From assembly GCA_009668975.1 (NCBI GenBank), contig SBEG01000014.1:30730-94729 (forward strand): a stretch of DNA of 64,000 nt. The letters run 5' to 3'. This document shows positions 56,688-64,000 of this stretch, one piece after another. The translations under genes and the position numbers were made by a program. Numbering within the stretch: the first letter of the stretch is position 1; every line of letters begins with the position of its first letter. The notes beneath the pieces were generated by a model, which saw only the letters and a program-made list of their open reading frames with translations, ran no database searches and was not told the origin of the DNA. This DNA comes from Deltaproteobacteria bacterium. Its GTDB lineage: Bacteria > Desulfobacterota > Desulfuromonadia > Geobacterales > Geobacteraceae.

Positions 56688-57824
56688 CTACTCGATTTTC
56701 TTCCGGAACTTCCGAACTGAAAGTGCCAGCACCACCACGGCGAAGACCACGAGCAGGGCCACCGGTCCGGCCATGACTCCCAGACCCACGTCTTTCAGGT
56801 AGATTCCCCGCAGAATGGTTACGAAATAGCGGGCCGTCACGATATGGGTTATGCCCTGAATCGGGGCAGGCATGTTTTCAATGGGGAAGATGAAACCGGA
56901 CAGGAGAAAGGCCGGAAGCATGGTGACCACCAGCGCCAGTTGACTGGCCACAAGCTGGTTTTTTGTCACGATGCTGATCAGGATTCCGAGGGAGAGAGCT
57001 CCCACGAGGAAAATCAGCGAGAGGGCAAAGAGCAGGAGGAGACTGCCGCGGAAAGGTATGTCAAAGATGAATTCCCCCACTAAAACGGCGAGGATCAAAT
57101 CAAGTACACCGATGGTGAAATAGGGGATGAGTTTGCCCAGGATCAGTTCGGGCCCTTTGAGCGGGGTTGAGATGAGTTGTTCCATGGTTCCGGTTTCCCA
57201 TTCCCGGGCAACCGTCAGGGAGGTGAGGAGTGCGGCGATGATCATCATGATCACGGCGATGAGTCCGGGGAAAATATAGTTTCTCGAGACCATGTCGGTA
57301 TTGAACCAGACCCGCGGCCTCACATCAAGCTGCGCGAGCCGCGCTTCGCTGCCGGTGCTGCTCCGGATCTGGCGGAGCACGATATCCCGGGAAAAGCCCG
57401 AAACAATGCTTTGGGCATAACCGAGAGCGTAGGTCGCGGTATTGGGATCGCTGCCATCCAACAGCACCTGCACCGAGGTCTTTCTGCCGGAAGCGACGCG
57501 CCGGGCAAAATCGGCCGGGATGACCAGGGCAATCACAGCATCGCGAGTGTCGATGGCCCGTTCGATGGCGCGGTAGTTATCCGTGGCGGACCGCAGGTCA
57601 AAATAGCGGGATCCGGAAAAACGGCCCAACAGTTCCCGGCTCTCCTGGCTGTTGCTCTGGTCCCAGACAATCAGGGGAACCCTGTCCACATCAAGGGTCA
57701 AGGCATAGCCGAAGAGAAAGAGCAGCAGCAGGGGCATGGCAATGCCCATGCCGAGACTCCGGGGGTCACGGATAATATGGAGAAATTCCTTTTTTGCGAC
57801 CGCCCTGATGCGTAAGAGATTCAT
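56688..57824 (-). CDS. ABC-2 permease, proximal (YbhS-like)
   Basis: 378 residues, same architecture as its neighbour: TMEQLISTPLKGPELILGKL is the ABC-2 motif. ATG 57824 follows GGAG; upstream extension runs through a repetitive GTACC tract and is not likely. Between this gene and the ATPase gene lie 96 bases rich in GGTAC(A/C) repeats. Confidence 0.9.
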   Translation of the reverse strand: MNLLRIRAVAKKEFLHIIRDPRSLGMGIAMPLLLLFLFGYALTLDVDRVPLIVWDQSNSQESRELLGRFSGSRYFDLRSATDNYRAIERAIDTRDAVIALVIPADFARRVASGRKTSVQVLLDGSDPNTATYALGYAQSIVSGFSRDIVLRQIRSSTGSEARLAQLDVRPRVWFNTDMVSRNYIFPGLIAVIMMIIAALLTSLTVAREWETGTMEQLISTPLKGPELILGKLIPYFTIGVLDLILAVLVGEFIFDIPFRGSLLLLFALSLIFLVGALSLGILISIVTKNQLVASQLALVVTMLPAFLLSGFIFPIENMPAPIQGITHIVTARYFVTILRGIYLKDVGLGVMAGPVALLVVFAVVVLALSVRKFRKKIE

Positions 57825-57920
57825 AGTACTCCAAAATTCAACAGACCAAAAAGTACCCAGCCCCTTGCCCTGTACCCCGTACCTCGTACCCTGTACCACC
57901 TTTACCCCGTATTCCTCCCC

Positions 57921-58889
57921 TCACTTCTTATAAACCTGCTGCGGCACCTCCAGCCGGTCACGCGCCTCGATGATGGAGACAAAGACATCTTCCAGGGACG
58001 GCAGGATTTTTTCCATGCCATGCACCGCGATACCCTGGCCAGCCAGAATCTCCTGCATGGCGGGCAGGGCACGGTCGGCGTCTTCAACTACGACATGTAA
58101 CTTTCTGCCGAACAGCACCGCATGTCTGACACCCTCAAGCTCCTCGATGAACTCCATAGCTTCCTGGGCGTTGTCACAGCTGACTTCGATAACGTCTTCC
58201 GTCATGAAACCGCTCTTCAACTCTTCCGGCGTTCCCAGGGCAATCAATTGGCCGCGATAGATGAGTCCCAAACGGTCGCAGTATTCCGCTTCATCCAAAT
58301 AATGGGTGGTGACGAAGATCGTTGTTCCCTGTTCTGAAAGGTGGTAGATCAGGTCCCAGAAGTTTCTCCGGCTGATCGGATCAACCCCGGAGGTCGGCTC
58401 ATCAAGAAAGATGATCGGAGGTTCGTGGAGTATGGCACAGCCCAGGGCCAGGCGCTGCTTCCAGCCCGCGGAAAGAATAGCGGTTTTGGCGGAGCGGTGG
58501 GCGCGAAGCCCGGCCATTTCGAGCACCCACTCCTTGCGCTCCGCTTTCTTATTCGGAGGTATTTTGTAAATGCCGCTGTAGAAGTCGATATTTTCTTCCA
58601 CGGTGAGGTCTTCATAGAGGGAGAAACGCTGGCTCATGTAGCCGATGCGTTCCTTGATCCTTTCCGCGTCACGATGTACATCGAATCCGGCAACCGACCC
58701 GGAGCCGCTGGTGGGGGAAAGAATCCCGCAGAGCATCCGGATCGTTGTGGACTTGCCCGCGCCGTTCGGCCCGAGAAAACCGAAAATCTCACCTTTCTTT
58801 ACCTCGAGGCTGACGTGGTCCACGGCAACGAAGTCACCGAAGCTCTTGGTAATGTCCTTGAGCGTGACGGCAGGCGCTTCACTGTTCAC
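57921..58889 (-). CDS. ABC ATPase, like the C-terminal half of YbhF
   Basis: 322 residues. Walker A GPNGAGKST, signature LSAGWKQRLALG (the second Gly position is changed relative to LSGGQ), Walker B IIFLDEPTSGVD. The C-terminal 90 residues (about 230-322) form a regulatory-type extension. GTG start 58889 overlaps the hemerythrin stop by 4 bases (GTGA). Confidence 0.9.
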   Translation of the reverse strand: MNSEAPAVTLKDITKSFGDFVAVDHVSLEVKKGEIFGFLGPNGAGKSTTIRMLCGILSPTSGSGSVAGFDVHRDAERIKERIGYMSQRFSLYEDLTVEENIDFYSGIYKIPPNKKAERKEWVLEMAGLRAHRSAKTAILSAGWKQRLALGCAILHEPPIIFLDEPTSGVDPISRRNFWDLIYHLSEQGTTIFVTTHYLDEAEYCDRLGLIYRGQLIALGTPEELKSGFMTEDVIEVSCDNAQEAMEFIEELEGVRHAVLFGRKLHVVVEDADRALPAMQEILAGQGIAVHGMEKILPSLEDVFVSIIEARDRLEVPQQVYKK

Positions 58890-59293
58890 GGAGTCTTCTC
58901 ACGAAGAAAATCGCCCAGTTTCCGGTCGTCGTTCCGCAGGTGCTGGATCAGGTAGCGGATCATTTTCCCTTTGAGAGATGTGGCAAGTTCGTGTGTCGGG
59001 CCGCCGGTTTCGATTTTCTCCCGCAGCGCGGCGATATCTTTCATGAAAAATTCATGGGACTTTCTCTGCCCTGCCAGGCCGGGGAAGGAATATCGTTCCT
59101 GGATTTCCTCTTCGTACTTGAAGTGGGTCCTTGCATACTCTTCAAGAAAAGTGAGCAGCTCGAGGAGCGCCTGGGGTTCCGTTCCCTCGTCGAACGCCGC
59201 GGAAAATTTCCCGAATCGCTCGAAAAGCTCACGATGCTGGAGGTCGATTTCGATGGAGCCTGTTGCAAGGTCTTCGTGCCATTCAATGGCCAT
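58886..59293 (-). CDS. Hemerythrin-domain protein
   Basis: 135 residues, a bacteriohemerythrin. Diiron ligands are visible in IEIDLQHRELFERF, HFKYEEEI, KSHEFFMKDI and QHLRNDDRKL. Such proteins bind O2 or iron, or sense oxygen/NO. ATG 59293, AAGGAC upstream. It overlaps the upstream ATPase gene by 11 bases and the downstream one by 4, so its placement inside the exporter operon is deliberate rather than chance neighbourhood. Its role in an exporter is unknown. Confidence 0.9.
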   Translation of the reverse strand: MAIEWHEDLATGSIEIDLQHRELFERFGKFSAAFDEGTEPQALLELLTFLEEYARTHFKYEEEIQERYSFPGLAGQRKSHEFFMKDIAALREKIETGGPTHELATSLKGKMIRYLIQHLRNDDRKLGDFLREKTP

Positions 59294-60230
59294 GGGTTTG
59301 TCCTTCCGAATCAGTATTTTGCTGCAGAAGTGAGACGACCACATCCTCTAACGCCGGTTCCACTGCCCGCAGGGCAAGCAAGGGGATTCCCCCCTTTTGC
59401 AGGAATACTGCCACGGATTCGCTCGTTCTGTCAGGGTCATGCGTTACCAGGTGTACCTTGTTCCCGGACAGGGTGACCGATACTTCGCCGAGCTTTTCTC
59501 TGAGCAGCCGGGCAGCAATGCGCGACCGGGGCGTGCGTATTTCGAGAATCGTGCCCCGCATCAGTTTTTTGAGGTTTTCGGGGCTGTCGCAGGCAAGTAG
59601 TCGGCCGTTATGAAGCAAGCCCACGCGATTGCAGCGGTCTGCCTCGTCAAGGTAGGCGGTGGAGACAAAGATGGTAACTCCTTCCTTGAGCAGATTGTAG
59701 AGGATGCGCCAGAAATCGCGACGCGAGACCGGGTCAACGCCATTGGTGGGTTCATCGAGAAAAAGTACCTTGGGCGTGTGCACCAGCGCGCAGGCCAGGC
59801 CGAGCTTCTGCTTCATACCCCCGGAAAGATTTCCGGCCTTCCGTTCCCGAAAAGGCGTCAGGTTGCTGAACGAGAGCAGTTCGTCGATTTTCGGTTCACG
59901 GCCCTTGCGGGGCAGGCCGAAGATGTCGGCGTAGAAATGGATGTTTTCCTGCACGGTGAGATCGGGGTAAAGCCCGAAACGCTGGCTCATGTAGCCGATC
60001 TTCTCCTTAATGGACTCCGCTTCGCTCACCACGTGGTGCCCCATGACCCAGGCATCTCCCGCAGTGGGTTCCATGATTGCGGTGAGCATGCGCATGGTGG
60101 TGGTTTTTCCGGCGCCGTCCGATCCGACCAATCCGAAAAGTTCGCCTTCGGACACGGCGAGGGTCAAGGCAGACACCGCGCTCAGGTCGCCGAATTTTTT
60201 CGTGAGGTTGTCGAGTTTGATTGCGGGCAT
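59283..60230 (-). CDS. ABC ATPase, like the N-terminal half of YbhF
   Basis: 315 residues. Walker A GSDGAGKTT (Asp variant as in YbhF), signature NLSGGMKQKL, Walker B VLFLDEPTNGVD, His in FVSTAYLDEAD replaced by Ala (the usual is THYLDEAE). ATG 60230 chosen; an upstream in-frame ATG is possible. It pairs with the second ATPase gene downstream to form an asymmetric site. Confidence 0.9.
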   Translation of the reverse strand: MPAIKLDNLTKKFGDLSAVSALTLAVSEGELFGLVGSDGAGKTTTMRMLTAIMEPTAGDAWVMGHHVVSEAESIKEKIGYMSQRFGLYPDLTVQENIHFYADIFGLPRKGREPKIDELLSFSNLTPFRERKAGNLSGGMKQKLGLACALVHTPKVLFLDEPTNGVDPVSRRDFWRILYNLLKEGVTIFVSTAYLDEADRCNRVGLLHNGRLLACDSPENLKKLMRGTILEIRTPRSRIAARLLREKLGEVSVTLSGNKVHLVTHDPDRTSESVAVFLQKGGIPLLALRAVEPALEDVVVSLLQQNTDSEGQTHGH

Positions 60231-60323
60231 CTGGTTGTCCGGGTACTGGGCACTGTGTACCATGTCGTATACCTGAGAGAATTTTTGTTCAGATCATCGA
60301 GGCTGAAGGTGTGCCTTTCCACA

Positions 60324-61364
60324 TCAGCCTTGAACCTTTCTTTCTGCCCCCTGTCCACTGTCCCCTGCACCCTGTTCCCTGTTCATCTGAATTTCCGCAT
60401 CCGCCGGCATACCGGGTTTTAGTTCGCCCTCCCGATTGGGAATCGTTATCTTGATACGATAGACGAGCTTCACGCGCTCTTTTTCAGTCTGCACGCTTTT
60501 CGGGGTGAATTCAGCTTCCGGCGAAATGAAGGTAATGGTTCCCGGATATTTCTTGCCGGGAAAGCTGTCAGTGGTAACGGTCGCCTGTTGGCCGACCTGT
60601 ACTTTTCCCAGGTCCGTTTCGCTGATGTAGGCCCGCAGCCATACTTCATCGAGCTGGCCGATGGTGAGCACCGGAGTTCCCACCGCCACCTGTTCACCCG
60701 GCTCGATGTTTTTCGACAGCACCAGACCGCTTACCGGTGAAATCAGCGTGGCGTAACCAAGCCTTGATTCCGCCAGGGCCTGAAGGGCTTCCGCACTCCG
60801 GAGCCGGGCGCGGGCCTGCTCGATGGTTTCCTTGCGCGGTCCGTTCCTGAGCAGATTCAGCCGTTCCCGGGCTTCACGGACGCTCGCCTGGGTGCTCTGG
60901 TAGGCTGCCCGAGAGGCATCAAAGTCGCGGGTGGAGATGACTTCTTTCCGGTGGAGGTTTTTTTGGCGGCCAAAGTCGACGCGGAGACGTTCAGCCTCTG
61001 CCTCAACTCTTAGCAGGGCTGCCTCGGCCTGGGCAATTTCTTCCTTGCGATAGCCTGTTTCGAGTTCCGTCACCTGTGCGCGGGCCGCCTCTGCCTCGGC
61101 CCGGCGGCTGGCCGCTTCCTGGAGGAGGTCTGCCGGGTCCAGTCTGGCAAGAATCTCGCCGGTTGCTACCAGTTCGCCTTCGTCGACCGGCCGTTCCGTG
61201 ACCCTGCCGGGGATTTTGAAGCTCACTTCTACGGAAGTTACTTCAATATTCCCTGATACGCGAATAGTTCCATCGTCGGTTTTTCTGAGCCGGAGGGCAG
61301 CATAGACTGCCGCCGAGACAACGATCACCAGCACAACTACGATGATAATGTGTTTCTTGTTCAT
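60324..61364 (-). CDS. Periplasmic adaptor (YbhG-like HlyD family)
   Basis: 346 residues. One anchor helix (about 5-24), lipoyl halves, a coiled coil (about 85-185) and a beta-barrel, RVTERPVDEGELVATGEILARL being typical. The last 16 residues (after MNREQ) are encoded by a low-complexity CAGGG tract, so they look like read-through into a repeat. First gene of the exporter operon. Confidence 0.9.
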   Translation of the reverse strand: MNKKHIIIVVVLVIVVSAAVYAALRLRKTDDGTIRVSGNIEVTSVEVSFKIPGRVTERPVDEGELVATGEILARLDPADLLQEAASRRAEAEAARAQVTELETGYRKEEIAQAEAALLRVEAEAERLRVDFGRQKNLHRKEVISTRDFDASRAAYQSTQASVREARERLNLLRNGPRKETIEQARARLRSAEALQALAESRLGYATLISPVSGLVLSKNIEPGEQVAVGTPVLTIGQLDEVWLRAYISETDLGKVQVGQQATVTTDSFPGKKYPGTITFISPEAEFTPKSVQTEKERVKLVYRIKITIPNREGELKPGMPADAEIQMNREQGAGDSGQGAERKVQG

Positions 61365-61555
61365 TGCCAGGTCTCCGGTCGGTGAAAAATACAGCTTCTT
61401 ACGGATGCTACGTAGAGTTTTCGCGTGCTTGTGGGCAAAGTATGGCCTTGATTTCTTTTCCTGTCAATGTGGCTGGTGAGTGGAACACTTTATGCTGTTC
61501 TAATGACGGGTAGAAGATTCTGTAGTGAAAAAGCTAATATAAGGTGGTGATATTA

Positions 61556-62122
61556 TTGAGAAGCGCACTTATTTGCGACGACGAGCCGATTCTGCGTAAA
61601 AGCCTAAAAAAAAGGCTTTCCGAGTTGGGATTTGATGAAATTTTGGAATGTGGCGATGGCGTCAAGGCGGTTGAGCTGGCAGTGAGCAAGCTTCCGGATA
61701 TCGTGATCCTGGATGTGGCCATGCCGCAGATGGATGGTATTTCCGCGGCCGTGGAAATCAGGAAAAAACTGAAAATCCCCATTATCCTGCTGACGGCCTG
61801 TTATGATCCGGATACGGTGAAGAGAGCGGGGGAGTGCGGCATCGGGGCTTTCCTGGCCAAGCCTCTCCGTGACCAGGACCTCTGGCCGGCCATCGAACTG
61901 GCTTGCGCCCATGCCGAAGAGATCGAGGAACTGAAAGAGCAGGTAGAAGATCTCAAGGAAAACCTGGAAACCCGCAAGATCATCGAGAAGGCCAAGGGGG
62001 CATTGATGCGAAATCACGGCCTTTCCGAACCGGAAGCATTTCGAAGGATGCAGAAGCTTGCCATGGACAAGCGCAAAAGCATGCGGCAGATCGCCGATGC
62101 GATACTTTTGACGGAGTCGTAA
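61556..62122 (+). CDS. ANTAR-domain response regulator
   Basis: 188 residues. N-terminal receiver (ALICDDEPILRKSL, phospho-Asp in IVILDVAMPQMDG, Thr in LLTACYD, Lys in LAKPLRD), then a coiled coil and an ANTAR domain (AKGALMRNHGLSEPEAFRRMQKLAMDKRKSM) that binds paired RNA hairpins to prevent termination. A TTG start at 61556 fits best: AAGGTGGTGAT matches the anti-SD at the right distance; GTG 61547 is possible. It has no adjacent kinase and no visible target operon. Confidence 0.88.
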   Translation: MRSALICDDEPILRKSLKKRLSELGFDEILECGDGVKAVELAVSKLPDIVILDVAMPQMDGISAAVEIRKKLKIPIILLTACYDPDTVKRAGECGIGAFLAKPLRDQDLWPAIELACAHAEEIEELKEQVEDLKENLETRKIIEKAKGALMRNHGLSEPEAFRRMQKLAMDKRKSMRQIADAILLTES

Positions 62123-62374
62123 CCCTCCGAACTCTCCGATTTCTACATCCTGTATCCCTGATTGATGCCATATCGTGACCTGCATCGGGCGGCGGCTGTT
62201 TAGTGGCAACACCTCCAGCTGCCCGCCCGCTGGTTATTCCCGCCGCCCGGACACAATCCAATCGATTTCCTGTTTCCTCCATTTTTCTTGCATTTTTGTA
62301 ACAATCCCAAAAGTTAGCTTGGCAAATTCTCATAAATCGAGTACGTTTGCCGTAGTTAATCTTATGGAGGTATT

Positions 62375-63067
62375 ATGCTCGCCAAGGTCTTCAGCAGTTC
62401 GCTCCTCGGTATTGATGCCATGCTGGTTGATGTGGAAGTGGATATCTCCCAGGGGTTGCCGCAGTTCGCCACAGTGGGGCTTCCTGACGGTGCCGTAAAG
62501 GAAAGCAAGGATCGGGTTAAGTCGGCGTTGAAGAATTCCGGCTATGAGTACCCCAGCAGAAAGATCACCGTGAATCTGGCTCCTGCCGACATCAGAAAAG
62601 AGGGGGCGGCTTTCGACCTGCCCATTTCTATCGGTATTCTGGCGGCGACCGGGGTGGTCAAGGAACAGAAAATCAAGGAGTACCTGCTTCTCGGCGAGCT
62701 TTCCCTGGATGGGGGCGTCAAGCCGGTCCGGGGCTGTCTTTCGGTGGCGGTGGCCGCAAAGCGCTCCGGCTTTGCCGGCATCGTCGTGCCGCGGGAGAAC
62801 GCCCGTGAGGCGGCGGTGGTGGAGGGGATTCAGGTTGTCGGAGTCGGGGAGCTGGCGGAAGTGGTCGAGTTCCTGAACGGAGATCGAGCCATTGAGCCGT
62901 GCCGGATCGATATCGGGGAACTGTTCCGGGAAGCTTCGGGGTATGGTGACGATTTTTCCGAGGTGAAAGGGCAGGATCACGCCAAGAGGGCCATCGAAGT
63001 TTCCGCTGCCGGAGCGCACAACATCCTAATATTGTATATAGCAAGACCTGTAAATAATGACCCTTGA
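62375..63067 (+). pseudogene. comM: Truncated comM/yifB (Mg-chelatase-like) gene
   Basis: Family members are about 500 residues; here about 218 residues match: LAKVFSSSLLGIDAMLVDVE, LPDGAVKESKDRVKSALKNSG, and GQDHAKRAIEVSAAGAHNIL. The family continues with MIGPPGSGKT, the Walker A, but at about 63026-63031 the sequence turns into unrelated AT-rich DNA and stops at 63067. The ATPase is lost, so the natural-transformation helicase would be inactive. The start is ATG 62375 after GGAGG. Confidence 0.88.
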
Positions 63068-63142
63068 CAAGTATCGTTGTCAATGGTAGACATAAAGACA
63101 GAGACAAAGACAAAGACAAGGACAAAAAAGGAGGTCTTGTCT

Positions 63143-63769
63143 ATGAGACTGCCAGTTGCTGGAAGAAATGCCTTGCGGAAGGAAATGCGAAACCATCCCC
63201 AAAACAAGCTCTCATCAACCGAGATCAGCTATCTCAAGAAGGAGGAACTGCTTTGTTTAGCAAAAGAACTAGGAATAGATGTTCGCTCTATAATCAAATC
63301 CGCAGCAAAAGAAACTGATGATATTGACGAGGCATACTTTGAAGAGGAGGAAATAGAGCTTCAACGATATAGCGAGAGCCATCCGGCTTTTACAGGAAAT
63401 GTCGAATTTGATCTCATCCTTGAGTTGTTTGGAACCAAAGTTAAAAAAAGGGCTAGGATTGTATATGAACGTACTCCTGAATGGGAATACTATGATTTAA
63501 ACCTTGGAAAACTGATGAAAGGATGGGAAACGCAAACCATGTCGATGGAGTTACTCCTTGAACCTGAAGAAGGTAACTTTGAAGCGTATAGAACATCTAC
63601 TGGTAAAATCCGTCGAAGAAAGGCGAAATCGAAGTGGGTTTCTTTTGGTGATTTGTTTCAAGAAGGCTTTCTGCCATTCGACCTCTTTTCTGAGTTTGAT
63701 GGTGCGATTGCAGAAGCATGTTGTAAAGAGGATGAACGTAGGCGCGCCCTATATTTAAAATCACAGTAA
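63143..63769 (+). CDS. Hypothetical protein on inserted DNA
   Basis: 208 residues from ATG 63143, which has AAAGGAGGTC 6 bases upstream. It is charged and has no signal peptide. The N-terminal part LSSTEISYLKKEELLCLAKELGID resembles a SAP-like or helix-turn motif, the middle EEEEIELQRY is acidic, and a KIRRRKAKSK stretch is basic. I know no family. It is AT-rich and probably recently acquired cargo. A (GACAAA)n tract lies just upstream (63090-63125). Confidence 0.7.
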   Translation: MRLPVAGRNALRKEMRNHPQNKLSSTEISYLKKEELLCLAKELGIDVRSIIKSAAKETDDIDEAYFEEEEIELQRYSESHPAFTGNVEFDLILELFGTKVKKRARIVYERTPEWEYYDLNLGKLMKGWETQTMSMELLLEPEEGNFEAYRTSTGKIRRRKAKSKWVSFGDLFQEGFLPFDLFSEFDGAIAEACCKEDERRRALYLKSQ

Positions 63770-63945
63770 TTAATCCGTTGAGCAGTTACTTAGTGGATTG
63801 CTTCTTAATTCTTGTATTATATGATAGAAGATCTCAACCCAATCAGTTATTGGTTTTATATTTTAATGCATTAAGTCCAAGAGTCGGGGGAGGTTGGCGA
63901 ATGCCCATTTCACAACTAGTTGATTTTTCACAGGGTAGGTACGAT

Positions 63946-64000
63946 TGTGAATCGGCATGCAATAATGACCCACTTTTGGGGGTAATCGGCGTCCAAAATT
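63946..64000 (+). mobile_element. Possible left end of an IS21-family element
   Basis: The sequence TGTGAATCGGCATGCAATAA, then TGACCCACTTTTGGGGG and GGCGTCCAAAATT resembles the ends of IS21-like elements that I recall, which carry repeated TGACCC-type sites. The transposase would lie beyond the window, so this is unproven. Confidence 0.4.

Larger units (their letters stand above)
63029..64000. mobile_element. AT-rich insertion in comM, right end not in the window
   Basis: From about 63029 to the window end base composition is far more AT-rich than the rest. It holds an unrecognised gene and at 63946 what looks like the end of an IS21 element. No terminal repeat pair can be confirmed here because the other side lies outside. 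Confidence 0.65.

Noticed and set aside
63090..63125. GACAAA-type tandem repeat considered as CRISPR or coding
   Set aside because: Units are six bases with no spacers; a microsatellite upstream of the inserted gene.
1..64000. tRNA, rRNA and riboswitch genes
   Set aside because: No cloverleaf arms with T-loop, rRNA motifs or the c-di-GMP type core were seen on reading both strands; a covariance search would be decisive.

Overview
The window looks like chromosome of a Gram-negative bacterium of the Desulfuromonadia type (Geobacter/Pelobacter-like Deltaproteobacteria). This rests on gene content and on style, not on a marker gene: hopanoid-tailoring genes hpnJ and hpnK, a trp operon carrying both trpB2 and trpB, FtsX-type and Ybh-type exporters, a large PAS sensor kinase, and dispersed repeats of kinds I recall from that group. 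No rRNA, tRNA or CRISPR array was seen.

Layout. 1-3.3 kb: the Mla-type lipid transport genes mlaE and mlaD behind a 5'-partial protein full of aromatic Pro motifs; no ATPase lies between them. 3.4-8.7 kb: a carotenoid-biosynthesis-like membrane protein, a HAD nucleotidase and a nucleosidase/phosphorylase, the latter divergent from hpnJ-hpnK-SMR/EamA transporter, which probably make and move a modified bacteriohopanepolyol. 9-11.5 kb: housekeeping singletons (CinA-like, NRDE, a thioredoxin-fold lipoprotein, DUF503). 11.7-16 kb: a MacAB-like exporter (adaptor, ATPase, two FtsX permeases). 16-19.1 kb: a Tat-exported phosphoesterase and a RAYT transposase element with its repeats. 19.1-24.3 kb: a PTPS-family protein, Lnt, a DJ-1/PfpI protein, a DUF5684-like protein, a RidA-like lipoprotein and a broken lepB remnant.

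24.3-36.1 kb: a 1575-residue SBP-PAS-PocR histidine kinase, an HELGH protein next to a DUF2019-like protein, a membrane protein, an M23 peptidase, HtpG and an AraC regulator with a degenerate receiver. 36.3-45.8 kb: an envelope copper island: FKBP isomerase, multicopper oxidase, CusB-like adaptor with metal-binding and YHS domains, CusA-like pump, a tandemly duplicated small exported protein and a TlpA-type redoxin. 46-53.6 kb: trpE-G-D-C-B2-F-B, with no trpA before the operon stops at a repeat and a terminator.

53.8-61.4 kb, minus strand: a prohibitin-family protein, a single-domain response regulator and a Ybh-like exporter (adaptor, ATPase, hemerythrin, ATPase, two ABC-2 permeases) in which the dual ATPase YbhF appears split with a hemerythrin gene set in between. 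61.5-64 kb: an ANTAR response regulator, then comM/yifB, cut just before its P-loop by AT-rich foreign DNA that holds an unrecognised gene and, at the right edge, what looks like the end of an IS21-family element.

The main unusual features are the dispersed repeats (a 33-bp palindrome in four copies, a RAYT element, GTAC-type elements in three places), the two gene remnants (lepB, comM), the hemerythrin inside a Ybh exporter and the internal duplication in the copper island.
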